Below, piece by piece: positions 1 to 5,744 of a DNA stretch of 6,790 nt. Where the stretch lies: the NCBI GenBank assembly GCA_937951955.1, contig CALGAD010000011.1:1-6790 (forward strand), written 5' to 3'. A program made the translations under genes and the position numbers. The notes beneath the pieces are model-generated. The model was not told the origin of the DNA. It did not search any database and worked only from the letters and a program-made list of their open reading frames with translations. Position 1 is the stretch's first letter. Every line of letters begins with the position of its first letter. This DNA is from an uncultured Bacillaceae bacterium (GTDB taxonomy: Bacteria > Bacillota > Bacilli > Bacillales > Caldibacillaceae).

Positions 1-31
1 ACCCCGTAAAGAAAATGTCTTTTTTCTTCAT
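1..31 (-). CDS. 5' end of a minus-strand gene, truncated by the window edge
   Basis: Reading leftwards from an ATG at 31-29, the first ten codons give MKKKDIFFTG before the window ends. A strong Shine-Dalgarno sequence GGAGGG lies at 45-40, eight bases before the ATG, which is what makes this start believable. A lysine-rich opening followed by hydrophobic residues could be the beginning of a signal peptide or membrane anchor, but ten residues cannot prove that. The AT-rich stretch 46-195 upstream would hold its promoter; I could not pick out a convincing -35/-10 pair there. Product unknown. Confidence 0.45.
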   Translation of the reverse strand, partial: MKKKDIFFTG

Positions 32-195
32 CTAAGATGCCCTCCGATATATGGTCTTTATCATTTTTAAAAAATACAATTATTTTATCTCAGTTTACAT
101 CAAAATTTATTATTTTTATATAATTGAAACTTTTTAATATTACATTTTTTTCGCTATTTCGTCAACCAAAGCAATGGAGCTTGTTATTAAAATTA

Positions 196-226
196 GCCTC
201 CTGCTAAACACCATTCAGCGGGAGGC
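196..226 (-). terminator. Hairpin, probable intrinsic terminator (minus strand)
   Basis: The arms 196-205 and 217-226 pair over ten positions (one G-T wobble) around an 11-base loop. On the minus strand the stem is followed by TAATTTTAATAA, a moderately U-rich tail. On the plus strand the tail is CCTTTCGG, then a T-rich stretch, so weaker termination in that direction is possible. It lies at the 3' end of the decayed minus-strand reading frames described next and would insulate the gene that starts at 31. Confidence 0.5.
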
Positions 227-472
227 CTTTCGGTTTACTTTGCTTTTTCCACGCATTTGCAATCATCCCTTCCAACGAATATTCCGCTTTTCATCCAACT
301 CGTCATCCATTTTTTGCGATGAAGCAACAACGGGCATCGGTCGATGGATTCAATGCTGGCTTTGCGGCCGGTGGCTTTTTCACATGTTTCCATCACTTAA
401 TCCTAAACCGCTGCCAAGACGGTAAATGGTGATTTTTTTGTGCTGTTTTTTTGACAAGTAGCTGACGACCAT
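204..472 (-). pseudogene. Possible decayed gene of unknown function
   Basis: No intact gene covers this stretch, but the minus strand shows fragments that read like protein when joined across stops and a shift. From an ATG at 472-470 one frame reads MVVSYLSKKQHKK, then ITIYRLGSGLGLSDGNM, to a TGA at 382-380. The same frame is interrupted again by TGA at 352-350, then continues with PMPVVASSQKMDDELDEK. Near 286-292 the sense appears to move to another frame reading AEYSLEGMIANAWKKQ and ending at TAG (206-204), inside the hairpin loop. A second overlapping frame (393-235, 52 codons) starts METCEKATGRK and ends eight bases before the hairpin; it could instead be a small intact gene. I do not recognise the family. 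The joined reading is inference, and chance open frames cannot be excluded. Confidence 0.3.
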
Positions 473-526
473 AAACTGAATCAGATCAGTGTGTTCTTAC
501 CAAAGTACAAGTCGTTTTTTATGGTG

Positions 527-555
527 TTGACAAAAATGAACATATGTAATATTTT
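527..555 (+). promoter_or_regulatory. Probable promoter of the ArsR/small membrane protein cassette
   Basis: A perfect -35 hexamer TTGACA at 527-532 is followed after 17 bases by TATTTT at 550-555, a fair -10 in a very AT-rich setting. Transcription would start near 562, leaving a leader of about 150 bases. The -10 and the start point fall inside the dyad at 539-586, so a protein bound there would block RNA polymerase. The -35 is solid by eye; the exact -10 is less certain because several AT-rich hexamers are available. Confidence 0.5.
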
Positions 556-586
556 TCTTACATGTAAAATATTTATTACATATGTT
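539..586. promoter_or_regulatory. Symmetric operator: three evenly spaced ACAT(AT)GT boxes
   Basis: A perfect 13-bp inverted repeat has arms at 539-551 (AACATATGTAATA) and 574-586 (TATTACATATGTT). A separate perfect palindrome, TTACATGTAA, at 558-567 has exactly the same centre (562.5). The three cores (ACATATGT 540-547, ACATGT 560-565, ACATATGT 578-585) are centred 19 bp apart on each side. It overlaps the presumed -10 and transcription start. ArsR-type repressors usually bind palindromes over their own promoter, so autoregulation by the downstream regulator is the natural inference. The symmetry is seen; the binding protein is inferred. Confidence 0.55.
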
Positions 587-607
587 ATTAAATTTTTAAC
601 TATTAAA

Positions 608-630
608 CATCCCAAAATGAAAGAGGGATG
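608..630 (+). other. Small hairpin in the 5' leader
   Basis: CATCCC at 608-613 pairs with GGGATG at 625-630 around an 11-base loop. It has no U-tract, so it is not a terminator. The rest of the leader to 705 holds only weak pairings, such as GTCT 666-669 with AGAC 683-686. The leader does not match any riboswitch class I know by eye. Confidence 0.3.
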
Positions 631-710
631 CTGAGTACCGTAAAACTTTAAACGGGGTTATAGCAGTCTAGAAGATTGGATAAGACGCGGAATAAAAAGG
701 GAGAGACATA

Positions 711-1058
711 GTGATGTTAAATAAAAATCCGAGCTTGTCTGGAGATGACTTATCTGGAGATGAATTGCTTGCTGTATTGGAAGCTCTGTCGAACCCTCAT
801 CGCTTAAAAATTATTTCTATATTAGCAAAAGAGAGGCAGTATGTGAGCCAATTAGCAAGAGCCGTTCAGATGAGCCGGCCCTTGCTTTATATGCATTTGC
901 AGAAATTAGAGGCAGCGGGGTTGGTAACGAGTGAGTTGGAGCTGTCAGAGGACGGCAAATCCATGAAATATTATGAATTAAAGCCTTTCGATATTCGTTT
1001 AACGAAAGAATTGATTGCAAAATCGATAAACACACTGACCATCAAGAAGAAAGAATGA
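711..1058 (+). CDS. ArsR-family winged-helix transcriptional regulator
   Basis: A 115-residue DNA-binding protein of the ArsR/HTH_5 type, the usual family size. After a short variable N-terminus, LEALSNPHRLKIISIL (about residues 23-38) is the family's typical first helix region. YVSQLARAVQMSRPLLYMHL (about 44-63) is the helix-turn-helix with recognition helix. Residues 70-92 form the beta wing, with KYYEL at its return strand. There are no cysteines and no ELCVC-type metal site, so it is probably not a classical arsenic or metal sensor; the signal is unknown. The start is GTG at 711, seven bases after AGGGAG (698-703). The adjoining ATG at 714 is a possible alternative that removes one residue. 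The gene overlaps the next by four bases (ATGA), indicating translational coupling. It likely represses its own operon through the dyad at 539-586. Confidence 0.9.
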   Translation: MMLNKNPSLSGDDLSGDELLAVLEALSNPHRLKIISILAKERQYVSQLARAVQMSRPLLYMHLQKLEAAGLVTSELELSEDGKSMKYYELKPFDIRLTKELIAKSINTLTIKKKE

Positions 1059-1309
1059 ACATCATGCATACTGGTGTATTTTATAGTTTAACTGTATTGG
1101 TATTGATAACAATCATTATCGTCTATTTGATCAAAACATGGCACGTCAAAATACAAGCAGGGAAAGAACAAGCTTATCAAAAAATGTCCGAAGAATTGCT
1201 CGCTTTACAACGAGACACAAGCGAACATCAAAAGAAAATTCTTCAAGAACTCCAAGATTTGAATAACCGAATGAAAAATGTTGAAAAAATCCTTCGAGAA
1301 GTAGAATAA
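1055..1309 (+). CDS. Small single-pass membrane protein with C-terminal coiled coil (PspB-like layout)
   Basis: An 84-residue protein. Residues about 8-27 are strongly hydrophobic and form one membrane helix, followed by the basic stretch KTWHVK, which suggests that the rest faces the cytoplasm. Residues about 38-83 are polar with leucines at heptad-like spacing and end NRMKNVEKILREVE, a likely coiled coil. This one-helix-plus-coiled-coil plan, including the final 'RM..VEKIL' stretch, resembles phage-shock protein PspB, which helps control an envelope stress response. I see similar layout, not proven homology. The ATG at 1055 overlaps the regulator stop; an ATG at 1064 is an alternative start. 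The Shine-Dalgarno is weak (AAGAAAGA), consistent with coupling to the regulator. A reasonable inference is that it signals membrane state to, or is controlled by, the regulator. Confidence 0.75.
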   Translation: MNIMHTGVFYSLTVLVLITIIIVYLIKTWHVKIQAGKEQAYQKMSEELLALQRDTSEHQKKILQELQDLNNRMKNVEKILREVE

Positions 1310-1337
1310 AGGTAAATCAAAGTGTTTGAAAAATACC

Positions 1338-1377
1338 AAAAGGAGCGGAGTACCAAAGAAGATGCTCCGTTCCTTTT
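1338..1377. terminator. Bidirectional terminator between convergent genes
   Basis: Arms 1338-1350 and 1365-1377 pair over 13 positions with one G-T wobble, around a 14-base loop. The arms begin with AAAA and end with TTTT, giving a U-rich 3' side in both directions. It lies 28 bases after the small membrane protein gene. On the minus strand its first bases overlap the TAA stop (1378-1376) of the macro-domain gene, so one hairpin serves both convergent units. Confidence 0.85.
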
Positions 1378-1873
1378 AGTCAACATTGCCGCTTCCATCA
1401 AATAATGCGATAAATTCTTCATCAATATCGACAACGATAAATTCGATGTCTTTCGCCGGTTCCAACACTTCTTTGAAGATGGCGGCGACTTTTGCTTTAT
1501 CCAAATTTCCTACTCCTGTTCCCAACGCCGGCAGGGCTACTTTGTCAATTCCATGTGTTTGACAATAAGCGACTAAATTGTTTAAGCATGTTTTGACAAT
1601 GTCATAAGAGGTCGCTCCTGCCGGTTCTTTCATCGTCACTAGATGAATAATGTTTTGAAACGGAAGTGTTCCCGCATGTGTGACATACAGGTCGCCTGGC
1701 ATCGGATTTTGCTCTTTGCAAACTTTGATCGCTTCTATTTCAATCTCTTTGCCGCCAGCTCTCTGAATCGCGGCCGCCACTCCTCCTCCCATCGGACCGA
1801 TTGCGTTTGCCGCGTTGCAAATGTAGGAAACATCTTGAAGTTTCGTAATGTCTCCATGCACGGCTTTGATCAT
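1376..1873 (-). CDS. Macro-domain protein (ADP-ribose-binding, probable ADP-ribose/OAADPr hydrolase)
   Basis: A 165-residue stand-alone macro domain, the usual size for the fold. Family marks are GDIT at 7-10, the ADP-ribose-binding segment NAANAIGPMGGGVAAAI at 20-36 with its Asn23 and glycine run, GDLYVT at 60-65, and the phosphate-loop motif ALPALGTGVGN at 113-123. Macro domains of this kind bind ADP-ribose and many remove ADP-ribose or deacetylate O-acetyl-ADP-ribose in the cytosol; the substrate here is not determinable from sequence. The start is ATG 1873-1871, with GGAGGG (1885-1880) six bases before it. It is a single gene, convergent with the regulator cassette, and ends inside the shared terminator. 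No DarT-like or sirtuin gene lies beside it, so a toxin-antitoxin or sirtuin link is not supported here. Confidence 0.9.
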   Translation of the reverse strand: MIKAVHGDITKLQDVSYICNAANAIGPMGGGVAAAIQRAGGKEIEIEAIKVCKEQNPMPGDLYVTHAGTLPFQNIIHLVTMKEPAGATSYDIVKTCLNNLVAYCQTHGIDKVALPALGTGVGNLDKAKVAAIFKEVLEPAKDIEFIVVDIDEEFIALFDGSGNVD

Positions 1874-1919
1874 AACTATCCCTCCAATTCACTCCAATAT
1901 TTTCTTTCTTCGAAAAGGC

Positions 1920-1950
1920 ACTATATTCAATAGCCAGTCTTTTTAATCAA
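1920..1950 (-). promoter_or_regulatory. Weak candidate promoter for the macro-domain gene
   Basis: On the minus strand TTGATT (1950-1945) and TATAGT (1925-1920) resemble -35 and -10 boxes but are 19 bases apart, slightly long. They lie about 35 bases before the ribosome binding site of the macro gene. No clear terminator follows fruA at 2037, so read-through from the fru operon could also transcribe this gene. Confidence 0.25.
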
Positions 1951-2037
1951 ATTCGACTAACTTTTGTATAATTTAAACCAATGTGTAAATTTTTGCTAGT
2001 ATATGTTAACAGGCCTTTAGCTTTGACCTTTTTCTTT

Positions 2038-2970
2038 TTAAATATAACTACCCCTTATTTTCTCCGTATATTTGTTCATTTTCGGTTTTTCAGCTAAAGC
2101 TATTACAAAGATACCACCGTGCGGAGCGGGTATGGAAGTATTCCATAATTGTGTGAGTCCACCTGCGATCGCTGAACCCAGGATGGAGGAACCGATGACT
2201 CGTAAAGGATCGGTTGCCGCGTAGGGAATAGCCCCTTCCGTGATAAAGGAAAGTCCTAAGATGTAGTTCGATACACCTGAACGCTTTTCCGCTTCATTAA
2301 ATTTATTTTTAAAGATCGTCGTTGCCAGTGCGATCGCAAGAGGAGGGACCATGCCGCCAGCCATAACCGCAGCCATTAAGGCTCCATCTCCGGTTTCGGT
2401 GAAAATACCGATTGAGAATGTATAAGCCTTATTAAATGGCCCACCCATATCTGTAGCCATCATTCCACCGAGAACTGCCCCTAATAACACTTTATTCGCT
2501 GTTCCCAGTCCGTTGAGAAAATCAATCATCGCTGTATTAATGATCGAGAAAATCGGTCCCACGATAAAATACATCAACGTACCGATCAAGAATAAGCCTA
2601 CAACCGGGTAAATGAAGATCGGTTTCAGGCCTTCAAGAGACTGAGGTATTCCACGAAAGAGTTTTCTCATCCAAATTACAATATATCCGGCAAGAAATCC
2701 CGCTGCCAGGCCTCCTAAAAATCCAGCATTACTATGAACGGCCATAAGTCCACCAACCATACCGGGCATTAAAGCGGGACGATCACCGACGCTTACGGCA
2801 ATGTAACCGGCCAGAATGGGAATGAGAAAATTAAAGGCATTACCGCCAAGAGTATTTAAAAACTTAAAGATTTCACTATCGCTTCCTAAAACATTTTCAA
2901 ATAAGAAGGAAACGGCCAATAAAATTCCTCCACCGACGACAAAGGGAAGCATATACGTGACACCATTCAT
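2038..2970 (-). CDS. fruA: Fructose PTS EIIC fragment (3' part of fruA)
   Basis: A 310-residue hydrophobic protein: the membrane permease (EIIC) of the fructose phosphotransferase transporter. Family features include TYMLPFVVGGGILLAVSFLF near the start, several membrane helices, MMATDMGGPFNKAY and the conserved substrate loop ITEGAIPYAATDPLRVI, followed by APHGGIFVI near the end. The frame is the same as that of the EIIA-EIIB part upstream and is separated from it by one TAG codon. Homology appears to begin before the ATG at 2970 (IYKDLMNGV), and no proper Shine-Dalgarno precedes this ATG, only AAAG. Family members normally have one more membrane helix after APHGGIFVI. Here the protein ends with a short polar tail (EKPKMNKYTEK...), so the C-terminus also looks altered. 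Function as a separate subunit is doubtful. Confidence 0.7.
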   Translation of the reverse strand: MNGVTYMLPFVVGGGILLAVSFLFENVLGSDSEIFKFLNTLGGNAFNFLIPILAGYIAVSVGDRPALMPGMVGGLMAVHSNAGFLGGLAAGFLAGYIVIWMRKLFRGIPQSLEGLKPIFIYPVVGLFLIGTLMYFIVGPIFSIINTAMIDFLNGLGTANKVLLGAVLGGMMATDMGGPFNKAYTFSIGIFTETGDGALMAAVMAGGMVPPLAIALATTIFKNKFNEAEKRSGVSNYILGLSFITEGAIPYAATDPLRVIGSSILGSAIAGGLTQLWNTSIPAPHGGIFVIALAEKPKMNKYTEKIRGSYI

Positions 2971-2991
2971 TAAGTCTTTATATATTTTGTT

Positions 2992-3852
2992 CTATAAAGA
3001 TTGTGAAGGCTCTGTTTCTTCTTTCTGCTTTTTTGTTTCCGCCCGAAAAATCGGAGCTTCTTGATTTAGAATTTTTCGAATTAATTCTTCAGGATTACGG
3101 ATTCCCTCGCTGACCTTCTTTTGCCGGACTCGCTTCCCGTCAAAACGATCCATCCCCACTTTAGTATCAGCAGCGACAATCACACCAATGGCACGTTCAA
3201 TTTCCTCTTCTGTTAATTTATTTTTTACACCTTCCTGGCCGTTGGTTTCAACGCGAATCTCCACATTCATTTCGGCCGCTTTTTTCTTCAAAGCTTCTTC
3301 GGCCATATACGTATGCGCGATACCGGTAGGACATGCCGTAACCGCAACAATAAACGGTTTCTCATCTACAGGTTGTGCTTGCTCATCATGTGTTGTGTTT
3401 TCTTCCACATCTTGGAAGAGCCGATAAACATCATCCGGGCTCCCTGCATCCTTAAGTTCTTTAATGAACTCTTCATTTAACAATAGCTTTGATAATTGTG
3501 CTAAGGCCTTCAAATGGGTTGAATGCCCACCTTCTGGCACTGCGATCATGAAGAACAGATAAACCGGTTTCCCATCAAGAGCATCATAATCAAGTCCATT
3601 TTTACTTTTGGCGAATAATACAACAGGCTCATTTACGGCATTCGTTTGGGCATGAGGCATGGCAATTCCTTGCCCTACTCCTGTCGATGATAAGTTTTCC
3701 CTTTCAATAATTTTTTGTTTAAAAAGCTCAGCATTATTCACATATCCATGATCAACTAATTTCTGAATCATTTCTTCAATTGCATCATTTTTTGTTTGTG
3801 CCTGCAAATCCATAATCATCAGTTCTTTTTTTAGTAAAGCACTAATTTTCAT
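2992..3852 (-). CDS. fruA: Fructose PTS EIIA-EIIB fragment (5' part of fruA)
   Basis: A 286-residue cytosolic protein made of the two phosphocarrier domains of the fructose transporter. EIIA spans about residues 1-148, with the phospho-accepting His67 in GIAMPHAQ. A charged linker follows (about 149-165). EIIB spans about 166-265, with the phospho-accepting Cys174 in VTACPTGIAHTYMAEEAL. The chain then ends in a polar linker, SQSL, at an amber stop. Phosphate should pass from HPr to His67, to Cys174, to fructose entering through EIIC; with EIIC cut off, this relay would need the separate fragment. The start is ATG 3852-3850, preceded by GGAGGGG inside the last codons of fruK; the fruK stop is only two bases upstream, so the genes are translationally coupled. 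Key catalytic residues are intact, suggesting recent inactivation. Confidence 0.8.
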   Translation of the reverse strand: MKISALLKKELMIMDLQAQTKNDAIEEMIQKLVDHGYVNNAELFKQKIIERENLSSTGVGQGIAMPHAQTNAVNEPVVLFAKSKNGLDYDALDGKPVYLFFMIAVPEGGHSTHLKALAQLSKLLLNEEFIKELKDAGSPDDVYRLFQDVEENTTHDEQAQPVDEKPFIVAVTACPTGIAHTYMAEEALKKKAAEMNVEIRVETNGQEGVKNKLTEEEIERAIGVIVAADTKVGMDRFDGKRVRQKKVSEGIRNPEELIRKILNQEAPIFRAETKKQKEETEPSQSL

Positions 3853-3854
3853 TT

Positions 3855-4775
3855 TTACCCCTCCTGAATTTCTTCAACTTTGACTGCATCTAGTAATTGA
3901 TCTATTTTTTCTTTGGTTGCTAAATCATCGGAAAACGCAGTTGCACTGCCCGTAGCCAACCCCATTTTAAACGAAGCAACCACCTCCTTAGTATCCAAAA
4001 ACGATTTGATAAATCCGGCGATCATACTGTCTCCAGCTCCTACCGTATTTTTCACTTGTCCTTTAGGGCTATAGCCACGGTAAATTTTTTGCCGGGTGAA
4101 CAAGTATGCACCTTCACCACCCATGGATACAATTGCATGTTGTGCCCCTAATTCGATCAAGGTTTTTCCCGCTTTGATAATGTCTGCATCCGTTCTCATA
4201 GATGTACCAAAAATTTCCTCTAATTCCTCTTTATTTGGTTTCACTAAAAGAGGGCTAAATTCGAGCGTATCGAGCAACTCTTTACTTGAAGTATCAATGA
4301 CAAAAGATGCATTTGTTTTTGAAATTTGTTTTACGATTTTTAAGTAATAATCCTCCGGCAAGGAAGGCGGTTTACTTCCTGACAGAATAAGCAAATCATC
4401 TGATTTCAGTTTTTCAATTTGTTTCAATAATTGCTGACCTTCTTCAGTTGTTATATTTGGACCCGCGGCATTAATTTCAGTTTCAAGATTTGTTTTTAAT
4501 TTAATGTTAATTCTTGTGTCATCTTGAATTTTTATAAAGTCCGTACGAATCTTTTCTTTCAAAAGCCAGTTTTCGATAAATTGACCGGTAAAACCACCGA
4601 TAAACCCTAATGCTGTTGAAGTTGCCCCTAATTCACGCAAAACCCTTGAAACATTGATTCCTTTGCCGCCGGGAAATTTTGCACAATTTTTCATGATATG
4701 AAGCTGTCCGATATGCAAATCGTCCAAATGAACGATATAATCGACCGATGGGTTTAAGGTAACTGTATAAATCAT
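3855..4775 (-). CDS. fruK: 1-phosphofructokinase (PfkB family)
   Basis: A 306-residue cytosolic sugar kinase that phosphorylates fructose-1-phosphate to fructose-1,6-bisphosphate with ATP, feeding glycolysis. The N-terminus MIYTVTLNPSVDYIV is typical of the FruK/LacC subgroup. PfkB signature 1 is FPGGKGINVSRVL (34-46). Signature 2 is NTVGAGDSMIAGF (243-255), with the catalytic base Asp249 and the GAGD anion hole. KPNKEE at 179-184 is also a family mark. Length is normal and no lesion is visible. Its ATG overlaps the fruR stop by four bases (ATGA), and GGAGGC lies inside the end of fruR, so the two are coupled. Being intact while fruA is broken, it may have lost its main substrate source unless another transporter makes fructose-1-phosphate. 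Confidence 0.95.
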   Translation of the reverse strand: MIYTVTLNPSVDYIVHLDDLHIGQLHIMKNCAKFPGGKGINVSRVLRELGATSTALGFIGGFTGQFIENWLLKEKIRTDFIKIQDDTRINIKLKTNLETEINAAGPNITTEEGQQLLKQIEKLKSDDLLILSGSKPPSLPEDYYLKIVKQISKTNASFVIDTSSKELLDTLEFSPLLVKPNKEELEEIFGTSMRTDADIIKAGKTLIELGAQHAIVSMGGEGAYLFTRQKIYRGYSPKGQVKNTVGAGDSMIAGFIKSFLDTKEVVASFKMGLATGSATAFSDDLATKEKIDQLLDAVKVEEIQEG

Positions 4776-5527
4776 TCTTTTGCCTCCAAGACCGTTGTAA
4801 ATTTTTGATAACGTGATCGATTTTTTTCATTAATTCCAGCTGTTATAATCGTCGCATCATCTAGATCGCAAACTTTTGCAAAGTTAACTTTTTCAAATTT
4901 GGAATAGTCGGCGAGAAAAAAGGGGTGTGCCGATTGTCTGAGCGCCGCATGTTTTACCGCAGCTTCCTCGGGATCTGGTGTTGTAAACCCGAATTCCGTA
5001 TCGATTCCATTAATTCCTAAAAAACATTTATTAAATTGATACGATCGAATTTGTGCAATCGCACTGGCTCCTATTATGGCTTTCGTTGTGTTTTTTAAAC
5101 GTCCGCCGACTAAATAGGTTCGTATACCAAGATCTGTAAGCAACGTCGCTTGATGGATCCCGTTTGTAACAACGGTAATATCTTTTTTCATCGGTAAATA
5201 TTGAATCATTTCCAGAGTCGTCGTTCCCGCATCTATAAAAATCACATCTTGATCGGTGACCAGAGAGGCGGCCAATTTACCGATCAATTGTTTCTCGTGA
5301 ACGTTTTTGACCGATTTTTGCTTGATCGTTAATTCTTCTTCAACTGTGTACAGTCGTTTCGCCCCACCGTGAATTCGTTTCAAAAGCCCTTTTGTTTCTA
5401 AATAGGTCAAGTCCCGGCGAATCGTCGACTCAGAACAATTCAACTCATTTACTAATTCTTGCAAACGCACGATGCCGGTTTCCCTTAGTTTATTTAAAAT
5501 ATAATCGTGCCTTTCAGCGGTTAACAT
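4772..5527 (-). CDS. fruR: DeoR-family repressor of the fructose operon
   Basis: A 251-residue regulator, the usual FruR/DeoR size. The N-terminal helix-turn-helix covers about residues 1-57: MLTAERHDYILNKL, then LVNELNCSESTIRRDLTYLE, then GLLKRIHGGA, the classic DeoR signature. The rest is a DeoRC sensor domain of the phosphosugar-isomerase-like type, with IDAGTTT, VVTNG, VGGRL and GINGID motifs. Family members release DNA when they bind a sugar phosphate; fructose-1-phosphate is the expected effector here. I chose ATG 5527-5525 because AGGAGGG (5540-5534) stands six bases before it and the N-terminus then aligns with the family. An upstream in-frame ATG at 5587 would add 20 residues encoded by the promoter itself and is rejected. 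First gene of fruR-fruK-fruA, so it is probably autoregulated. Confidence 0.93.
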   Translation of the reverse strand: MLTAERHDYILNKLRETGIVRLQELVNELNCSESTIRRDLTYLETKGLLKRIHGGAKRLYTVEEELTIKQKSVKNVHEKQLIGKLAASLVTDQDVIFIDAGTTTLEMIQYLPMKKDITVVTNGIHQATLLTDLGIRTYLVGGRLKNTTKAIIGASAIAQIRSYQFNKCFLGINGIDTEFGFTTPDPEEAAVKHAALRQSAHPFFLADYSKFEKVNFAKVCDLDDATIITAGINEKNRSRYQKFTTVLEAKE

Positions 5528-5548
5528 CAAGAACCCTCCTACACATCC

Positions 5549-5577
5549 ATTGTAACAGTGAAAGCGGTTAATTTCAA
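5549..5577 (-). promoter_or_regulatory. Promoter of the fru operon
   Basis: On the minus strand TTGAAA (5577-5572) and TACAAT (5554-5549) are separated by exactly 17 bases, a strong sigma-A type promoter. Transcription would start near 5542, only about 15 bases before the fruR ATG, so the Shine-Dalgarno lies almost at the 5' end of the mRNA. The spacer carries the cre-like site. Confidence 0.8.
5559..5572 (+). promoter_or_regulatory. cre-like site (CcpA catabolite repression)
   Basis: TGAAAGCGGTTAAT matches the consensus TGWAANCGNTNWCA at 12 of 14 positions, failing at the last two. It lies between the -35 and -10 boxes of the fru promoter, where bound CcpA would block transcription when a preferred sugar is present. 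Catabolite repression of fructose operons is established in Bacillus. Confidence 0.55.
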
Positions 5578-5578
5578 T

Positions 5579-5609
5579 CAAAAACATTCAAAACCATTCA
5601 TTGTTTTTG
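5579..5609. promoter_or_regulatory. Candidate FruR operator upstream of the -35 box
   Basis: CAAAAACA (5579-5586) and TGTTTTTG (5602-5609) form an 8-bp inverted repeat. Between them CATTCA occurs twice, at 5585-5590 and 5595-5600, exactly 10 bp or one helical turn apart. The element starts two bases upstream of the -35 box. DeoR-type regulators often use repeated half-sites near the promoter; assignment to FruR is inference. Confidence 0.4.
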
Positions 5610-5744
5610 TCGGTTTTTTCGAAAACTGCATCCCTATTGATTCCAGTCTCCGTCACAGATCAGGAATTTCCCATTATTCTTCGGGAAACCGAGAATTTCA
5701 TTTTGTAATCGCGACATAAAGAAGAAAACAGTTCGTTCCTTGCT

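Larger units (their letters stand above)
2038..3852 (-). pseudogene. fruA: fruA, fructose-specific PTS EIIABC, interrupted by an in-frame TAG
   Basis: Read as one gene this is 604 sense codons plus the internal stop, close to full-length FruA (about 620-640 residues in Bacillus, from memory). Domain order is EIIA, EIIB, EIIC as in FruA. The only break between EIIB and EIIC is TAG at 2994-2992; the following codons (NKIYKDL) run in the same frame into EIIC. This is better explained as a nonsense mutation in a fused gene than as naturally separate genes. The 3' end also departs from the family. Third gene of the fru operon, two bases after fruK. Confidence 0.75.

Noticed and set aside
174..425. 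83-codon plus-strand frame
   Set aside because: It has no ribosome binding site, reads through the hairpin, has unusual composition, and lies opposite more protein-like minus-strand fragments.
817..1035. Minus-strand frame inside the ArsR-type gene
   Set aside because: It is a shadow of a clearly recognisable winged-helix gene on the other strand.
1376..1873. Macro domain as a DarG antitoxin
   Set aside because: No DarT-like toxin gene is adjacent, and the protein lacks the extra C-terminal domain of DarG.
2011..2029. Hairpin AGGCC/GACCT after fruA as its terminator
   Set aside because: The stem is only five pairs, including a wobble on the minus strand, and is followed by GTTAAC with no U-tract. 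On the plus strand it has a mismatch and no gene to serve.
5528..5587. Longer fruR beginning at ATG 5587 (20 extra residues)
   Set aside because: The extra codons lie over the -35/-10 boxes and the cre-like site, have no family similarity, and ATG 5527 has a perfect AGGAGGG in front.
5667..5688. TTTCCC/GGGAAA hairpin in the divergent region as a riboswitch or T-box
   Set aside because: It is only six pairs, with no conserved T-box or purine-riboswitch core around it.
5634..5717. 27-codon minus-strand frame (MSRLQNEILGF...) upstream of the fru promoter
   Set aside because: It has no ribosome binding site close to the ATG, is short, and has no known match; chance is the simplest explanation.
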